Shown here: one piece after another, positions 54,850 to 63,846 of the stretch
Position numbering within the stretch: the stretch's first letter is position 1
Layout: the number at the start of each line of letters is the position of its first letter
Source: Kiritimatiellia bacterium
Lineage (GTDB): Bacteria > Verrucomicrobiota > Kiritimatiellia > CAIVKH01
Length of the DNA: 64,000 nucleotides
Direction: 5' to 3'
NCBI GenBank assembly: GCA_025054615.1
Contig: JANWZO010000001.1
Span: forward strand, 79,499-143,498
The notes under the pieces: model-generated
Seen by the model: only the letters and a program-made list of their open reading frames with translations
Database searches by the model: none
Told to the model about the DNA's origin: nothing
Position numbers and translations under genes: made by a program

Positions 54850-55700
54850 CCGACCTTTGGTCGGCCCTCGCAGAGCCGTTTCAGTACGCGTTTATGCAGC
54901 GCGCTTTCGCTGCCGCCGCGCTGGTGGGTGTGGTCTGCGCGGTTCTGGGCACCTTTGTCGTGCTCCGGGGCATGGCCTTCATGGGCGATGCCCTGTCACA
55001 TGCGATTCTGCCCGGCGTCGCAGCCGGCTATCTCCTGCATGGCGGCGACCGCGGACCGCTGTTCTGGTGGGCGCTGGGGGCGGCTCTTGTCTCCGCGTTC
55101 GGCATCGGCGCCATCTCCCGCGGAGCACGTCTTCGCGAAGATACGGCGATTGGCATCATCTTTGCCGGGATGTTTGCGCTCGGAATCGCAATGGTGTCCA
55201 CCACGCGCAGCTACGCCACCGATGTCACCCATATCCTGTTCGGAAATATTCTCAGCGCCGGGCCCGCCGACCTTAGTCGGATGGCCGTATTTGGCGCGCT
55301 CGCCCTCGGGACGGTCGCACTGCTCTACAAGGAGCTCGTCACGTACACTTTTGATCCCCTCTTTGCAGCAACCCTCCGCCTTCCCGTGCGCCTGCTCCAT
55401 TATCTCCTGCTTGCGCTCCTGGCCATCGGGGTAGTCCTCGGGCTGCAGACGGTCGGCGTGGCGCTGATCATTGCCCTCCTGGTCACGCCGGCGGCCGCGG
55501 CATCGCTAATTACGCGCCGCCTGCCGGCCCTCATGGCGGTGGCAGCGGCCGTCTCGGTCGCATCCGGCGTGGCCGGCTTGTACATCTCCTACTACACGGG
55601 AATCGCGACCGGGCCTGCGATCGCGTTGATTTGCACAGTGGCATTTCTGATCGCTTTCGCCTTCACGCGCTCCCGGCGCAGCCGAACCACGTCGCGCTGA
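54846..55700 (+). CDS. znuB: Zinc/manganese ABC transporter permease
   Basis: 284 residues with about eight to nine helices, matching the ABC-3 permease family. Signature segments are GTFVVLRGMAFMGDALSHAILPGVAAGY, SRGARLREDTAIGIIFAGMFALGIAM and LQTVGVALIIALLVTPAAAASLI. The start is ATG 54846, overlapping the znuC stop; an in-frame ATG at 54825 is less likely. The last gene of the importer operon; 40 bp follow before rlmI. Confidence 0.93.
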   Translation: MTDLWSALAEPFQYAFMQRAFAAAALVGVVCAVLGTFVVLRGMAFMGDALSHAILPGVAAGYLLHGGDRGPLFWWALGAALVSAFGIGAISRGARLREDTAIGIIFAGMFALGIAMVSTTRSYATDVTHILFGNILSAGPADLSRMAVFGALALGTVALLYKELVTYTFDPLFAATLRLPVRLLHYLLLALLAIGVVLGLQTVGVALIIALLVTPAAAASLITRRLPALMAVAAAVSVASGVAGLYISYYTGIATGPAIALICTVAFLIAFAFTRSRRSRTTSR

Positions 55701-55725
55701 TCCGCAAGACGAGCGCCTTGCCAGA

Positions 55726-55734
55726 TGGTATAGT
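55726..55734 (+). promoter_or_regulatory. Extended -10 promoter of rlmI
   Basis: TGGTATAGT is an extended -10 (TGnTATAAT-type) element. It ends 6 nt before ATG 55741, so the start of transcription would be at the A of the start codon, a leaderless mRNA. No matching -35 is seen, as is usual with extended -10 promoters. Confidence 0.5.
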
Positions 55735-55740
55735 GCGGCG

Positions 55741-56937
55741 ATGATCGAAATCCGGCTGAAACCCGATCGCGAGCGCCCCGTCCTTCACGGCCATCCCTGG
55801 ATCTTCTCCGGCGCGGTTGAGGCATGGTCCGGCGCGGACAAAGGCCCCGGTCCGGCGGAGGTCTATTCGCATCGGGGCGATTGGATCGCTCGGGGCTGGG
55901 CGCATCCGCGTTCCACCCTCGCCGTACGGATCCTCACCCGCTCGCGCGAGGAACCCATCGGCGAGGACCTCATTGCGGACCGGCTCGATCGCGCGCTCGA
56001 CCTGCGCGAACGACTGTTTGGGCCCGTCGGCCTCGACGGCGATACCAACGCCTACCGACTCATATTTTCGGAATCGGACGGCCTTTCCGGACTCATCATT
56101 GACCGCTACGCGGACACACTGGCCGTTCAGATCGGAGCGGCCGCATGGACGCCTTGGCTGCCCTTCATTCGCGAACATCTCGCCGCGCGCACGGGAATTC
56201 GCCGTTTTTACGCCTCTGCTGATCCCGATGCGGTCGATCGGGAGGGGCTCGATCCGCGCGCCATCGAGTCGGCCGGTCTTCATGCGCCAGCCGTCGCGCG
56301 GATCCGCGAGTCCGGATTTGAATACGACGTCGACCTCGTCAGCGGCCAGAAAACGGGGTTTTACCTCGACCAGCGCGAATCACGACGCCGCGTCGCCCCT
56401 TTCGCTCGGGACGCGGATGTGCTGAGCGTCTACTGCTACACCGGCGCCTTCGAGATCCACGCTGCCGCCGCCGGAGCGCGCTCAATCCTTGGCATCGACG
56501 CCTCCAGGGTTGCCATCGATCGCGCGCAGGCTCATCATGCACTAAATCGCCTCAACGTGCCCGCCTCGTACCGCGAGGGCGATGCGCCCACCCTTTTACG
56601 CCGCCTGCGCGACGAGGCGCGCTCGTTCGACCTTGTAATTCTGGATCCACCCCGCTTTGTGGCCAGTGAACGCCAGATCGAAAAGGGTCTTCGCGCCTAC
56701 AAAGACATCAACCTGCTGGCCTTGAAGCTGCTGCGCCCCGGCGGCATCCTTGCGACCTTTTCCTGCTCGGGCTGGGTCAAACTCGACAACCTCCGACTTG
56801 CGCTCGCCTGGGCCGCCACCGACGCCGGCCGGGAGGTGCAAATTTTGGAAACGCTCGCCCAGCCGCCGGACCACCCCGCCCTGCTCTCCTTTCCGGAAAG
56901 CATCTACCTGCACGGCCTGATCGCCCGCGCCGTTTGA
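55741..56937 (+). CDS. rlmI: 23S rRNA cytosine-C5 methyltransferase, RlmI family
   Basis: 398 residues. N-terminal PUA domain (RLKPDRERPVLHGHPWIFSGAVEAW), a middle EEHEA-like domain, and a C-terminal SAM-binding Rossmann domain with VLSVYCYTGAFEIHAAAAGA, FDLVILDPPRFV and the catalytic Cys in TFSCSGWV. RlmI methylates C1962 of 23S rRNA; other family members modify other sites. GQKTGFYLDQRESR is the family signature. The start ATG 55741 is supported by an extended -10 that ends 6 nt upstream; there is no ribosome binding site. Confidence 0.9.
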   Translation: MIEIRLKPDRERPVLHGHPWIFSGAVEAWSGADKGPGPAEVYSHRGDWIARGWAHPRSTLAVRILTRSREEPIGEDLIADRLDRALDLRERLFGPVGLDGDTNAYRLIFSESDGLSGLIIDRYADTLAVQIGAAAWTPWLPFIREHLAARTGIRRFYASADPDAVDREGLDPRAIESAGLHAPAVARIRESGFEYDVDLVSGQKTGFYLDQRESRRRVAPFARDADVLSVYCYTGAFEIHAAAAGARSILGIDASRVAIDRAQAHHALNRLNVPASYREGDAPTLLRRLRDEARSFDLVILDPPRFVASERQIEKGLRAYKDINLLALKLLRPGGILATFSCSGWVKLDNLRLALAWAATDAGREVQILETLAQPPDHPALLSFPESIYLHGLIARAV

Positions 56938-56989
56938 CAAGGGGGCGTACCCGCAGTAACGATATCTTTGGGGTTCGACGGGGTGCAGC

Positions 56990-57202
56990 ATGGGCAATCA
57001 CCGGCCTACCCATGATGAGGACGAGGCCCGCAGATTTGAGGAGTGGGCCAAGAACACGGCCCTGTTCCGCCACTGGCGAGACCTCAAGGAGGACATTCTA
57101 CGCCACAAGTGGTTTGAAAGTGAACGGGCCGGTCGGGACGTCGGCTGGGATCGAGCATTCGTCGACTACAATCTGAAAATCCGCCGCAAGAAAAAGCCCT
57201 AA
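56990..57202 (+). CDS. Small basic protein of unknown function (70 residues)
   Basis: 70 residues, highly charged (Asp/Glu in the first half, Lys/Arg at the end, KIRRKKKP), Trp-rich (four Trp), no signal peptide, and no Cys. The middle segment KWFESERAGRDVGWDRAFVDYNL has the look of a conserved small domain; similar strings occur in proteins annotated DUF4032 as far as I recall, but I am unsure. GGGG lies eight bases upstream of ATG 56990. It follows rlmI by 52 bp on the same strand. Confidence 0.6.
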   Translation: MGNHRPTHDEDEARRFEEWAKNTALFRHWRDLKEDILRHKWFESERAGRDVGWDRAFVDYNLKIRRKKKP

Positions 57203-57304
57203 GAAGGCGGCGCTTTATTCACACCGTTCGTGGCGACGACCGGGCGCTTGAATAGATTATCCAAATAAAAAATGAGGATACGCCGTCGACCATCCGGTCA
57301 CAGA

Positions 57305-57368
57305 TTTCCATGGTATGGAAAATAGACCTCGAGGAGCTTCCATTCCATGGAATTTCCACACCATGGAG
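57305..57368. repeat. Palindrome array D (three sites)
   Basis: TTTCCATGGTATGGAAA 57305-57321, TTCCATTCCATGGAA 57338-57352 and TTCCACACCATGGAG 57354-57368 are centred at 57313, 57345 and 57361, so the spacings are 32 and 16 bp, the mirror order of array A. A further TTTCCAT (57379-57385) lacks a partner and is off the spacing rule. The array lies 129 bp or more upstream of the DUF1573 start. Confidence 0.88.
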
Positions 57369-57461
57369 AAATCACCGGTTTCCATGTCAATCAGACTGAC
57401 GGGTTGTCCTACCAGACGGCTCGCGTCTCCCGTGCATTCATCCCTCGCTGCCGGCGACGGA

Positions 57462-57489
57462 TTGAACGCAATCCGGAATTTTGTATCTT
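57462..57489 (+). promoter_or_regulatory. Promoter of the DUF1573 gene
   Basis: TTGAAC (57462-57467) and TATCTT (57484-57489) are separated by 16 bp; TATCTT ends 7 nt before ATG 57497, and no ribosome binding site lies between. A leaderless transcript is predicted. Confidence 0.45.
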
Positions 57490-57496
57490 AATACGT

Positions 57497-58486
57497 ATGA
57501 ATTCAATTCGCCTTCATTTTCTCCTGCCCACTTGCCTCGGCGCGTGGATGGCCATTGCCGCCGCGCAGGATGCCATACCTCATCGTCCGAAACTGGTCTG
57601 CGATGAACCCGAATACGATTTTGGCACGGTGGACTCATCGACGGTTGTCGATCACACGTTCACGATCCGCAACGAGGGAACACTGACACTGGAGATTACG
57701 CGGGTGCACGCCTCCTGCGGCTGCACCGTCGCAAGCATCTCAAGCCAACAGATTCCGCCGGGCGGTGAATCCAAGATTTCGGCGCGCCTGTCCCTGCAGG
57801 GACGCAGCGGACCGCAACAGAAGACCATCCTCATCGAATCGAACGATCCGGATCGCCCGCAGTTCGTGCTCACGATGCGGGGCGTGGCCGGCTCGGCGCT
57901 GAATGTCGCGCCACAGTCAATCTTGGACCCGCGCGTCGCCCCCGGATCCACGCCCCGCGGAAACGTAATCATTTCCAGCGGTGATGGGGCCGAGTTCGCG
58001 ATTCGCTCGGTGGAATCCACATCGGAAAAGCTGCGCGCGTCGGTGCAAACGCTAGAAGATCGAAAGGCGTACCGGATCGATGTCGAGCTCGCCGAGCCGC
58101 TGGAGAGCGGATCTTTTTCCGCCCGGCTGGTGGTCCAGACCGACCATCCGAAACGGCCGACGGTGGAAATTCCCGTGGGCTTCATCGTGGTTCGGGAAGT
58201 GATCGTCGCGCCTCGTGAAATTGTGTTCGACCAGGAGGGATCCGATCCTGTCAGCCGATTCGTGCTGGTACGGAACGCGGACGGATCGCCGGTTGAATTG
58301 GATGGCATCGAACCTCCGGACGGCAGCGTGATGGTGACGACGCAACCCTTCGGGGCGAATGGCATTCGCGTGCTATTGAGGAACCTGGTGCCGTCCCGTG
58401 AAATGAATGGCCGCGTGTTGCGCATTCACGCGCGCCATGCAGCTCCGATTGAAGTGCCCATCCGCGTCCAGGGCGCGGGCAGTTGA
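57497..58486 (+). CDS. Exported DUF1573 protein
   Basis: 329 residues. Signal peptide about 1-23 (AAAQ). Residues about 38-130 are a DUF1573 domain: YDFGTVDSSTVVDHTFTIRNEGTLTLEITRVHASCGCTV, then IPPGGESKISARLSLQGRSG, an immunoglobulin-like beta sandwich with a CxC pair (Cys74 and Cys76). Two further beta-sandwich repeats follow, at about 130-225 and 225-325. Start ATG 57497, preceded by a promoter that leaves almost no leader. It is followed 1 bp later by a rhodanese gene and then a MauE-like gene, so the CxC may take part in their redox chemistry. Function not established for the family. Confidence 0.83.
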   Translation: MNSIRLHFLLPTCLGAWMAIAAAQDAIPHRPKLVCDEPEYDFGTVDSSTVVDHTFTIRNEGTLTLEITRVHASCGCTVASISSQQIPPGGESKISARLSLQGRSGPQQKTILIESNDPDRPQFVLTMRGVAGSALNVAPQSILDPRVAPGSTPRGNVIISSGDGAEFAIRSVESTSEKLRASVQTLEDRKAYRIDVELAEPLESGSFSARLVVQTDHPKRPTVEIPVGFIVVREVIVAPREIVFDQEGSDPVSRFVLVRNADGSPVELDGIEPPDGSVMVTTQPFGANGIRVLLRNLVPSREMNGRVLRIHARHAAPIEVPIRVQGAGS

Positions 58487-58487
58487 G

Positions 58488-58970
58488 ATGGCGATCTGCC
58501 GTCTCCCGTTATGGCAGCAGATGGTGTGGCTGGCCGCAGCCACCCTCGGGCTGGGGACGGCAGCTCAGGTGTTCTCGCCGACTCGTATACCATGGCGGGA
58601 AAACTGGTCCGATCGCGTCCAGACCCGCGCGCTGCACGCCGGGTTGATGCTCGCCGACACCGAACAAATGCGCGCCCTGCTGGCGGAGGGTTCGACGATC
58701 GTTTTTGACGCGCGCTCGCTCAGAGACTACGAAGCCGGCCACATCCCTGGAGCCCTGCCCTTTCCCGAAGCCCGTCGGTTTGAGTACTATCCGGATTACG
58801 CCAACCTTCTGCCGCCCGACCAACGGATCGTGGTCTATTGCTCCGGGCGCACCTGCGATGAATCCCTTCGTCTCGGCCTGTTTTTGCGCGAGCACGGGCA
58901 CACGAATCTCGTGCTCTATCTCGGCGGGTTTTCCGAATGGCAGGCAGCCGGCCTGGATGTCGCGCGATGA
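58488..58970 (+). CDS. Membrane-anchored rhodanese-domain protein
   Basis: 160 residues with a single hydrophobic segment at about 11-30 near the N-terminus, then a rhodanese domain from about residue 52: TIVFDARSLRDYEAGHIPGALPFPE, and the active loop VVYCSGRTCDES with catalytic Cys118; a second Cys at 123 gives a CSGRTC loop. Rhodaneses transfer or carry sulfane sulfur. The domain probably faces the periplasm. It starts 1 bp after the stop of the DUF1573 gene and is coupled to the next gene by ATGA. Confidence 0.88.
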   Translation: MAICRLPLWQQMVWLAAATLGLGTAAQVFSPTRIPWRENWSDRVQTRALHAGLMLADTEQMRALLAEGSTIVFDARSLRDYEAGHIPGALPFPEARRFEYYPDYANLLPPDQRIVVYCSGRTCDESLRLGLFLREHGHTNLVLYLGGFSEWQAAGLDVAR

Positions 58971-59437
58971 ACCCAACATCCCATCCATTGAAAGGCTGGC
59001 AAAAGGTGATGGGCGTGGTCTGCCGACTGTTCGTCGCGGCCATATTTGCCTATGCGGCATGGCCCAAACTCCGGGACCCGGGACTGTTCGCCGAAGCTGT
59101 ATATCGATATCACCTTCTTCCCGATGCACTGGTCAATCTCGTGGCGATTTATCTGCCCTGGCTGGAAGCCGTATCTGCGCTTGCGCTGATTGCCATACCT
59201 CGGCTGCGTGCGGGTGCGCTCGCGTGGTGCTCCGCCCTGCTGCTCATCTTCATTTTCGCAATGGCGGTGAACCTTATCCGGGGTGTTGACATCACCTGTG
59301 GCTGCTTCTCGGTGTCGGGCGGCGAGGCCATGTCGTGGATAAATATCTTCCGCAACATCGGGTTGTTGGCCCTAGCCGGCATAGCGTGGCGCTGGGATCC
59401 CGCGACAGACCCCGGCGCTGGGGCGCCCCGGTCATAA
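58967..59437 (+). CDS. MauE/DoxX-type membrane protein
   Basis: 156 residues with four predicted helices (about 15-33, 53-77, 82-104 and 122-140) and a CGC pair (Cys111 and Cys113) in the loop GVDITCGCFS, the signature of the MauE/DoxX-redox family. MauE is needed for disulfide formation in methylamine dehydrogenase, and its relatives pass electrons or disulfides across the membrane. With the DUF1573 and rhodanese genes it forms a three-gene sulfur/redox unit. Its 3' end overlaps queG tail-to-tail by 6 bp. Confidence 0.85.
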   Translation: MNPTSHPLKGWQKVMGVVCRLFVAAIFAYAAWPKLRDPGLFAEAVYRYHLLPDALVNLVAIYLPWLEAVSALALIAIPRLRAGALAWCSALLLIFIFAMAVNLIRGVDITCGCFSVSGGEAMSWINIFRNIGLLALAGIAWRWDPATDPGAGAPRS

Positions 59438-60475
59438 TTCGCGGAGCCGCGAAAGCGCCCAGGCGGCGTGTTCCGCAATGATGGGATCCGGATCCGAGGC
59501 TGCCCGTTCGAGGGCGGGGATGGCATCGCGGCAGCCCGAATTGCCGAGCGCCACGCAGACATTCCTCACGAAGCCCCGGCGTTTCGCCCGCGGAATGGGC
59601 GTGCCGCGATATCGGGCGCGGAATTCCGCCTCATCCCATGTGATTGCGTCCGTCAGGCGCGGGGCAAACCTCTCCGGGTCAAACGCAAGGAATCGCGCGC
59701 GGCCAGGCCGAGAAAACCGGCGAACCCAGGGGCACACCGCCTGGCAGTCGTCACAGCCGTAGATCCAGTTTTTCATCAACGGCCGCAACTCAACGGGAAT
59801 GGAACCGCGGTGTTCGATGGTCAGATAGGAAATGCACCGGCGGCTGTCGAGCACGTACGGCGCGGGCAACGCATGTGTGGGGCAAATTTCGAGGCAACGT
59901 TGGCATCGTCCGCAAGTGCCAAGCCGTTCCTGGCCGGGGAGGTCCGGCTCCAGCTCTAGTTCCAAAAGAATCTCGCCGAGAAACAGATAGGAGCCGAAAT
60001 TCGGGTGGATCACCAGCGTGTGCTTCCCGATGAACCCGACCCCCGCCTGCTCCGCCCAGGATCGTTCGAGGATCGGGCCCGTGTCCACATAGGCGCGATG
60101 GGCGACCGGACGCCCAGCCTCAGACTCGATCCACGCCGCCAGCTCGCGAAGCCGAGGCAGCATCTCGTCGTGGTAGTCGAGGCCCCAGGCATAACGCGCG
60201 ATCCGGCCTCGCAGCGGATCACCCCACATCTCCGGCGGAGGGTCTTCGACGTAATAGGAGAGGCCAACTACGAGAATTGACCTAACAGACGGGAGGACTC
60301 GGGATGGGTTGATCCGCCGATCGGGGTCGCGGGCAAGCCACGCCATCTCCGCATGCCGCCCGTGCGCCAGCCATTCGAGAAAGCGGTCCCCCGTTGGGGC
60401 GGAGCCTGCCGCCGCTATTCCCACGGCGTCGAAACCGATTTCGAGCGCGCGTTCCTTGATTCGCTCGGCGTCCAC
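59432..60475 (-). CDS. queG: Epoxyqueuosine reductase
   Basis: 347 residues. The last step of queuosine synthesis: reduces epoxyqueuosine in tRNA using cobalamin and two [4Fe-4S] clusters. The cluster ligands are CGRCQRCLEICP and, after RRCISYLTIEHRG, CDDCQAVCPW; the N-terminal region has the DUF1730-like VVGLSYY and YAWGLDYH segments. C-terminal helical repeat (about 280-347), a HEAT-like RNA-binding tail, is complete. Start GTG 60475, the only good choice. No other queuosine gene is in the window. Confidence 0.93.
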   Translation of the reverse strand: MDAERIKERALEIGFDAVGIAAAGSAPTGDRFLEWLAHGRHAEMAWLARDPDRRINPSRVLPSVRSILVVGLSYYVEDPPPEMWGDPLRGRIARYAWGLDYHDEMLPRLRELAAWIESEAGRPVAHRAYVDTGPILERSWAEQAGVGFIGKHTLVIHPNFGSYLFLGEILLELELEPDLPGQERLGTCGRCQRCLEICPTHALPAPYVLDSRRCISYLTIEHRGSIPVELRPLMKNWIYGCDDCQAVCPWVRRFSRPGRARFLAFDPERFAPRLTDAITWDEAEFRARYRGTPIPRAKRRGFVRNVCVALGNSGCRDAIPALERAASDPDPIIAEHAAWALSRLREL

Positions 60476-60537
60476 GCCGTTGCCGCCCTCGTAGACAGCG
60501 CCAGGAGGGGGGGCCAGGCCCCGCTGCGATCCCGGGG

Positions 60538-61065
60538 CTAAGTCAGCCCGTCGCCACGCGCCATCAGAACCTTGCCTGTTCGGACAAGCTCGATGATGCG
60601 GAACTTCCCGAGCATGCCGATGAGCGCGTCAATCTTCTCGCTGTTGCCCGTGCACTGGAGGATCAGCGAGGTTTCAGTGAGATCAACTGTCTTGCAACCG
60701 AAATGCTCACCGATCTGCAGCACCTCGGCGCGCTGCTCGGCGCCCACGCGAACTTTCACCAGCGCCAGTTCCTTGACCACGGCGTTGTCGTCCGTGTGGT
60801 CGGTACAGCGCAGCACATCGATGAGCTTGCTGGTTTGCTTGATGATCTGCTCCATGCCCTCCGGGCTGCCGCTCAGCCCGATGGTCATGCGTGAAAAATT
60901 TCCGTCCATCGCGGGCGATACCACCAGCGATTCGATGTTGTAACCACGGCGCGCGAACACTTGTGCGATCCTCGCCAGCACGCCGGGCTTGTTCGCAACG
61001 TACACACTGATGGTGTGGAGGCCCGTGGATTGAGCGATATGTGGATTGACGACCTGCGTTGTCAT
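60538..61065 (-). CDS. ilvH: Acetolactate synthase small (regulatory) subunit
   Basis: 175 residues, normal length. N-terminal ACT domain HTISVYVANKPGVLARIAQVFARRGYNIESLVV binds valine and gives feedback control of the enzyme. The second half (VKVRVGAEQRAEVLQIGEHFGCKTVDL) is the IlvH C-terminal domain. It follows ilvB by 33 bp on the same strand, forming an ilvBH pair for valine, leucine and isoleucine synthesis. queG follows 62 bp downstream. Confidence 0.95.
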   Translation of the reverse strand: MTTQVVNPHIAQSTGLHTISVYVANKPGVLARIAQVFARRGYNIESLVVSPAMDGNFSRMTIGLSGSPEGMEQIIKQTSKLIDVLRCTDHTDDNAVVKELALVKVRVGAEQRAEVLQIGEHFGCKTVDLTETSLILQCTGNSEKIDALIGMLGKFRIIELVRTGKVLMARGDGLT

Positions 61066-61098
61066 GGGATGTAGGTCTTCCTCTCGTTGGGGCGGCGA

Positions 61099-62907
61099 TC
61101 AGGTGGATCCCGTCGGCTTCTCGAGCTTGTGCTTCGGAGGCTCGAGGATCATGTCCTCGATCGCGCGGCCCGCCGGGATCATGGGATACACGTTGTCAGC
61201 CTTTTCGACCTCCGCATTGATCACGCAAGGGCCATCGTTATAGTCCATGGCGCGCTTGAGAATCTTGCGGATGTCGGCGCCGCGCTTCAGCGTGAAGCCC
61301 TTGGCGCCCGGGTAACATTCCGCGAGCTTCGCGAAGTCCGGGTTGCCCTCAAGGTCCACGCCGCTCTCGCGGTTCTCGAAAAACAGCTCCTGCCACTGCC
61401 GGACCATTCCGAGGTAGTGGTTGTTCAGGACGAGGACCTTCACCGGCAGCTTGTGCACACACGCGGTGGCCAGTTCGCACATGGTCATCTGGAATCCGCC
61501 GTCGCCAACCACGGCCCACACCATGTCGTGGGGCTTGGCAAACTGGGCGCCGATGGCAGCGGGAAATCCATAGCCCATGGTGCCGGCGCCGCCGGAGCTG
61601 AGCCAACCGTCGGGTCGGACGGTCTTCATGAACTGGGCAGCCCACATCTGGTGCTGCCCGACATCGGTCGTGACGATGGCGTTCCCGCCGGTGAGCTTGT
61701 CGAGCTCATCGAGAATGTACTGCATCTTTAGGCCGCCATATTTCTTGTATTTGAGCGGGAACTTTTTCTTCAGGCCGTCGAGGTGATTCAGCCACGCGTC
61801 GGTATCGAGTTTCCGCACGTGCTTGATCAGCTCCTCCAGCACCTCCTTCGCGTCGCCCACACACCAATGATGAACCTTGATCATCTTGTTGATTTCGGCG
61901 GCGTCGATGTCGATATGGATGCGCACCGCATCCCGGCAGAATTTTGGCGCCTGACCAATGATGCGATCATCGAACCTGGACCCGATCGACATCACGAGGT
62001 CGCATTCGAGCATCGCCTTGTTGGCATACGCGGTTCCGTGCATGCCGAGCATGCCCAGCGAGAGCGGGTGCGTTTCGGGAAAGGCGCCCTTGCCCAGGAG
62101 CGTCGTCGTCACTGGCGCCTGAAGGGTCTCGGCGAGCCTGCGAAGCTGATCCCACGCTCGGGAGATCAACACGCCATGACCCACGAGAAGCACGGGGCGC
62201 TTCGACTTCAGGAGCGCCTCGGCGATCCCCTTGACCCGATCCTTGTCCACGGGGATGAACGGATTGTACCCTGGCAGATCCATTGGTGGGTCGAGATCCG
62301 ACGTGCAGGGGCCGGAACTGACGTCTTTGGGAATGTCAATCAGGACCGGGCCCGGGCGGCCGGTGCTGGCAATGTAAAATGCCTCTTTGATCACCCGTGG
62401 AATATCGTTCGTCCGCTTCACGAGGTAACTGTGCTTGACGACCGGCATGGTGATGCCGAACACGTCGGCCTCCTGGAACGCGTCCTTGCCGAGCATGGCG
62501 GTGATCGTCTGGCCGGTCAGAACCACCATCGGCACAGAATCCATGTGCGCGGTCATAATGCCCGTAACCGTATTCGTCGCGCCGGGACCGCTGGTCACGA
62601 GGACCACACCCGGTCGCCCCGTAATACGGGCATAACCGTCGGCGATGTGTGTCGCACCCTGCTCGTGGCGGACCAGCACCAGCTTGATCTTCGTGCCGGT
62701 CGTCACCAAGGCATCAAAGATCGGAATCGCTGCCCCCCCCGAAAGCCCCCAGATGTACTCGACGCCCTGCCGCTCCAGTCCCTTGACCAGCGCCTGGGCT
62801 CCATCCAAGACCTGCTTGGAAATCGGCGGATTTTTGACCTCAACCTGTGGCCTTAAATGATCGGCCTTTTGATCCAAAGTTTTATCGGCTACCGCCAGTG
62901 TTGTCAT
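61099..62907 (-). CDS. ilvB: Acetolactate synthase large (catalytic) subunit
   Basis: 602 residues. Thiamine-diphosphate enzyme that condenses two pyruvates, or pyruvate with 2-oxobutyrate. Motifs: RHEQGATHIADGYAR with the catalytic Glu, SGPGATNTVTGI, the FAD-binding middle domain, and the TPP motif GDGGFQMTMCELATACVHKLPVKVLVLNN. The N-terminal about 35 residues, ADKTLDQKADHLRPQVEV, are an extra tail. The ATG at 62907 has AAGGG about 8 bases upstream. The 108 bp before it are AT-rich, but no leader peptide or attenuator is evident. Confidence 0.95.
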   Translation of the reverse strand: MTTLAVADKTLDQKADHLRPQVEVKNPPISKQVLDGAQALVKGLERQGVEYIWGLSGGAAIPIFDALVTTGTKIKLVLVRHEQGATHIADGYARITGRPGVVLVTSGPGATNTVTGIMTAHMDSVPMVVLTGQTITAMLGKDAFQEADVFGITMPVVKHSYLVKRTNDIPRVIKEAFYIASTGRPGPVLIDIPKDVSSGPCTSDLDPPMDLPGYNPFIPVDKDRVKGIAEALLKSKRPVLLVGHGVLISRAWDQLRRLAETLQAPVTTTLLGKGAFPETHPLSLGMLGMHGTAYANKAMLECDLVMSIGSRFDDRIIGQAPKFCRDAVRIHIDIDAAEINKMIKVHHWCVGDAKEVLEELIKHVRKLDTDAWLNHLDGLKKKFPLKYKKYGGLKMQYILDELDKLTGGNAIVTTDVGQHQMWAAQFMKTVRPDGWLSSGGAGTMGYGFPAAIGAQFAKPHDMVWAVVGDGGFQMTMCELATACVHKLPVKVLVLNNHYLGMVRQWQELFFENRESGVDLEGNPDFAKLAECYPGAKGFTLKRGADIRKILKRAMDYNDGPCVINAEVEKADNVYPMIPAGRAIEDMILEPPKHKLEKPTGST

Positions 62908-63015
62908 AATTTTTCACCCTTTTTCCAAAAAAATAACCCATGTCCGTAGAAATACAACAAAATTTTTGCGGTTTTTTTTGAAAGTAAAGCATCGCATTCG
63001 AAACAATCAAAAAAT

Positions 63016-63795
63016 TTATGCCTTTTGAACCAAAACATCGTCTCCGCGTTGCAGGCCGAATTTGCTGGCGGCATTGCCTTGGCAGATGGCCAGTTCGAGC
63101 AGGCCCGTGGATTCCAGTAGCGCCAAGGGCTCGCCGGGATTTCGGGCCGAATAAAACGGCGCTAGACCCGTAACCTCGAACCCGCGGCAGCGGACCTTGA
63201 CATGCGCTCCCAGTCTGGAAATCAGCGGAGCGGGAATGTTGGAAATTGCATTTCCGAAGCGATCCACGTGGATGATCACTCCGGCGATCTTTGTGCGGCT
63301 TCGTCGAGGGGAAGGCCAGAGCCAGCGCACGGGGTCTACCGCCTTAGGGGCGATCTGATCTCGGGGCATTCCCGACGCGAGCAATCCGGCGGCAAAAGCG
63401 AAAACATCGCGGCCGTGAAAGGTCGTGCCCACGGCGTCTGGCCGGCGAACGGACGGAGCGATTTCCCAGGCGGACCAGCGCCGAGCCGCGTGGAAAACCC
63501 ACGAAAAAATGCCATTGTCCGGACCGATAAGCCAACGGCCATCCGCGCAGGCCAGCAACGGCCGGCGATCCGATCCCACTCCCGGATCAACGACGGCCAC
63601 ATGAATCGTTCCCTCGGGATAAAGGCGCCAGTAATGGCGAAGGGCCCAGGCGCCGCTGCGGACATCTTGCGGCGGAATGGAATGTGTAGCGTCAACGAGC
63701 TGGGCGACAGCACATGCCGACTGCGCCACCCCTTTCATCGCCGCCACATAGCCATCTTCGGTGCCGAAATCAGAGAGGAACGTAATGATGGGCAT
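63016..63795 (-). CDS. SAM hydrolase / SAM hydroxide adenosyltransferase (DUF62)
   Basis: 259 residues. Family signatures: [14 protein letters not shown] at the N-terminus, [31 protein letters not shown] and [12 protein letters not shown]. These enzymes hydrolyse S-adenosylmethionine to adenosine and methionine using activated water; chlorinases and fluorinases share the fold, but SDFGT and RDVF here match the hydrolase branch. The start is ATG 63795; upstream in-frame residues are unlikely. TATCGT on the minus strand ends 6 nt before the ATG and CTGGCA lies 16 bp further, so leaderless transcription is possible. It is divergent from folE (51 bp). Confidence 0.9.
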   Translation of the reverse strand: MPIITFLSDFGTEDGYVAAMKGVAQSACAVAQLVDATHSIPPQDVRSGAWALRHYWRLYPEGTIHVAVVDPGVGSDRRPLLACADGRWLIGPDNGIFSWVFHAARRWSAWEIAPSVRRPDAVGTTFHGRDVFAFAAGLLASGMPRDQIAPKAVDPVRWLWPSPRRSRTKIAGVIIHVDRFGNAISNIPAPLISRLGAHVKVRCRGFEVTGLAPFYSARNPGEPLALLESTGLLELAICQGNAASKFGLQRGDDVLVQKA

Positions 63796-63811
63796 AACAA
63801 AACGATAACAA

Positions 63812-63840
63812 ATGACGGTCTTATGCCAGACATGTATGGT
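63812..63840 (+). promoter_or_regulatory. Promoter of folE
   Basis: ATGACG (63812-63817) and TATGGT (63835-63840) are separated by exactly 17 bp; TATGGT ends 6 nt before ATG 63847. This supports 63847 as the start and a leaderless mRNA. The sequence overlaps the divergent promoter region of the SAM hydrolase. Confidence 0.45.
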
Positions 63841-63846
63841 ACGCGT

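Noticed and set aside
62908..63015. Leader peptide or attenuator upstream of ilvB
   Set aside because: The region is AT-rich, but there is no short reading frame rich in Val, Leu or Ile codons and no paired terminator hairpins.
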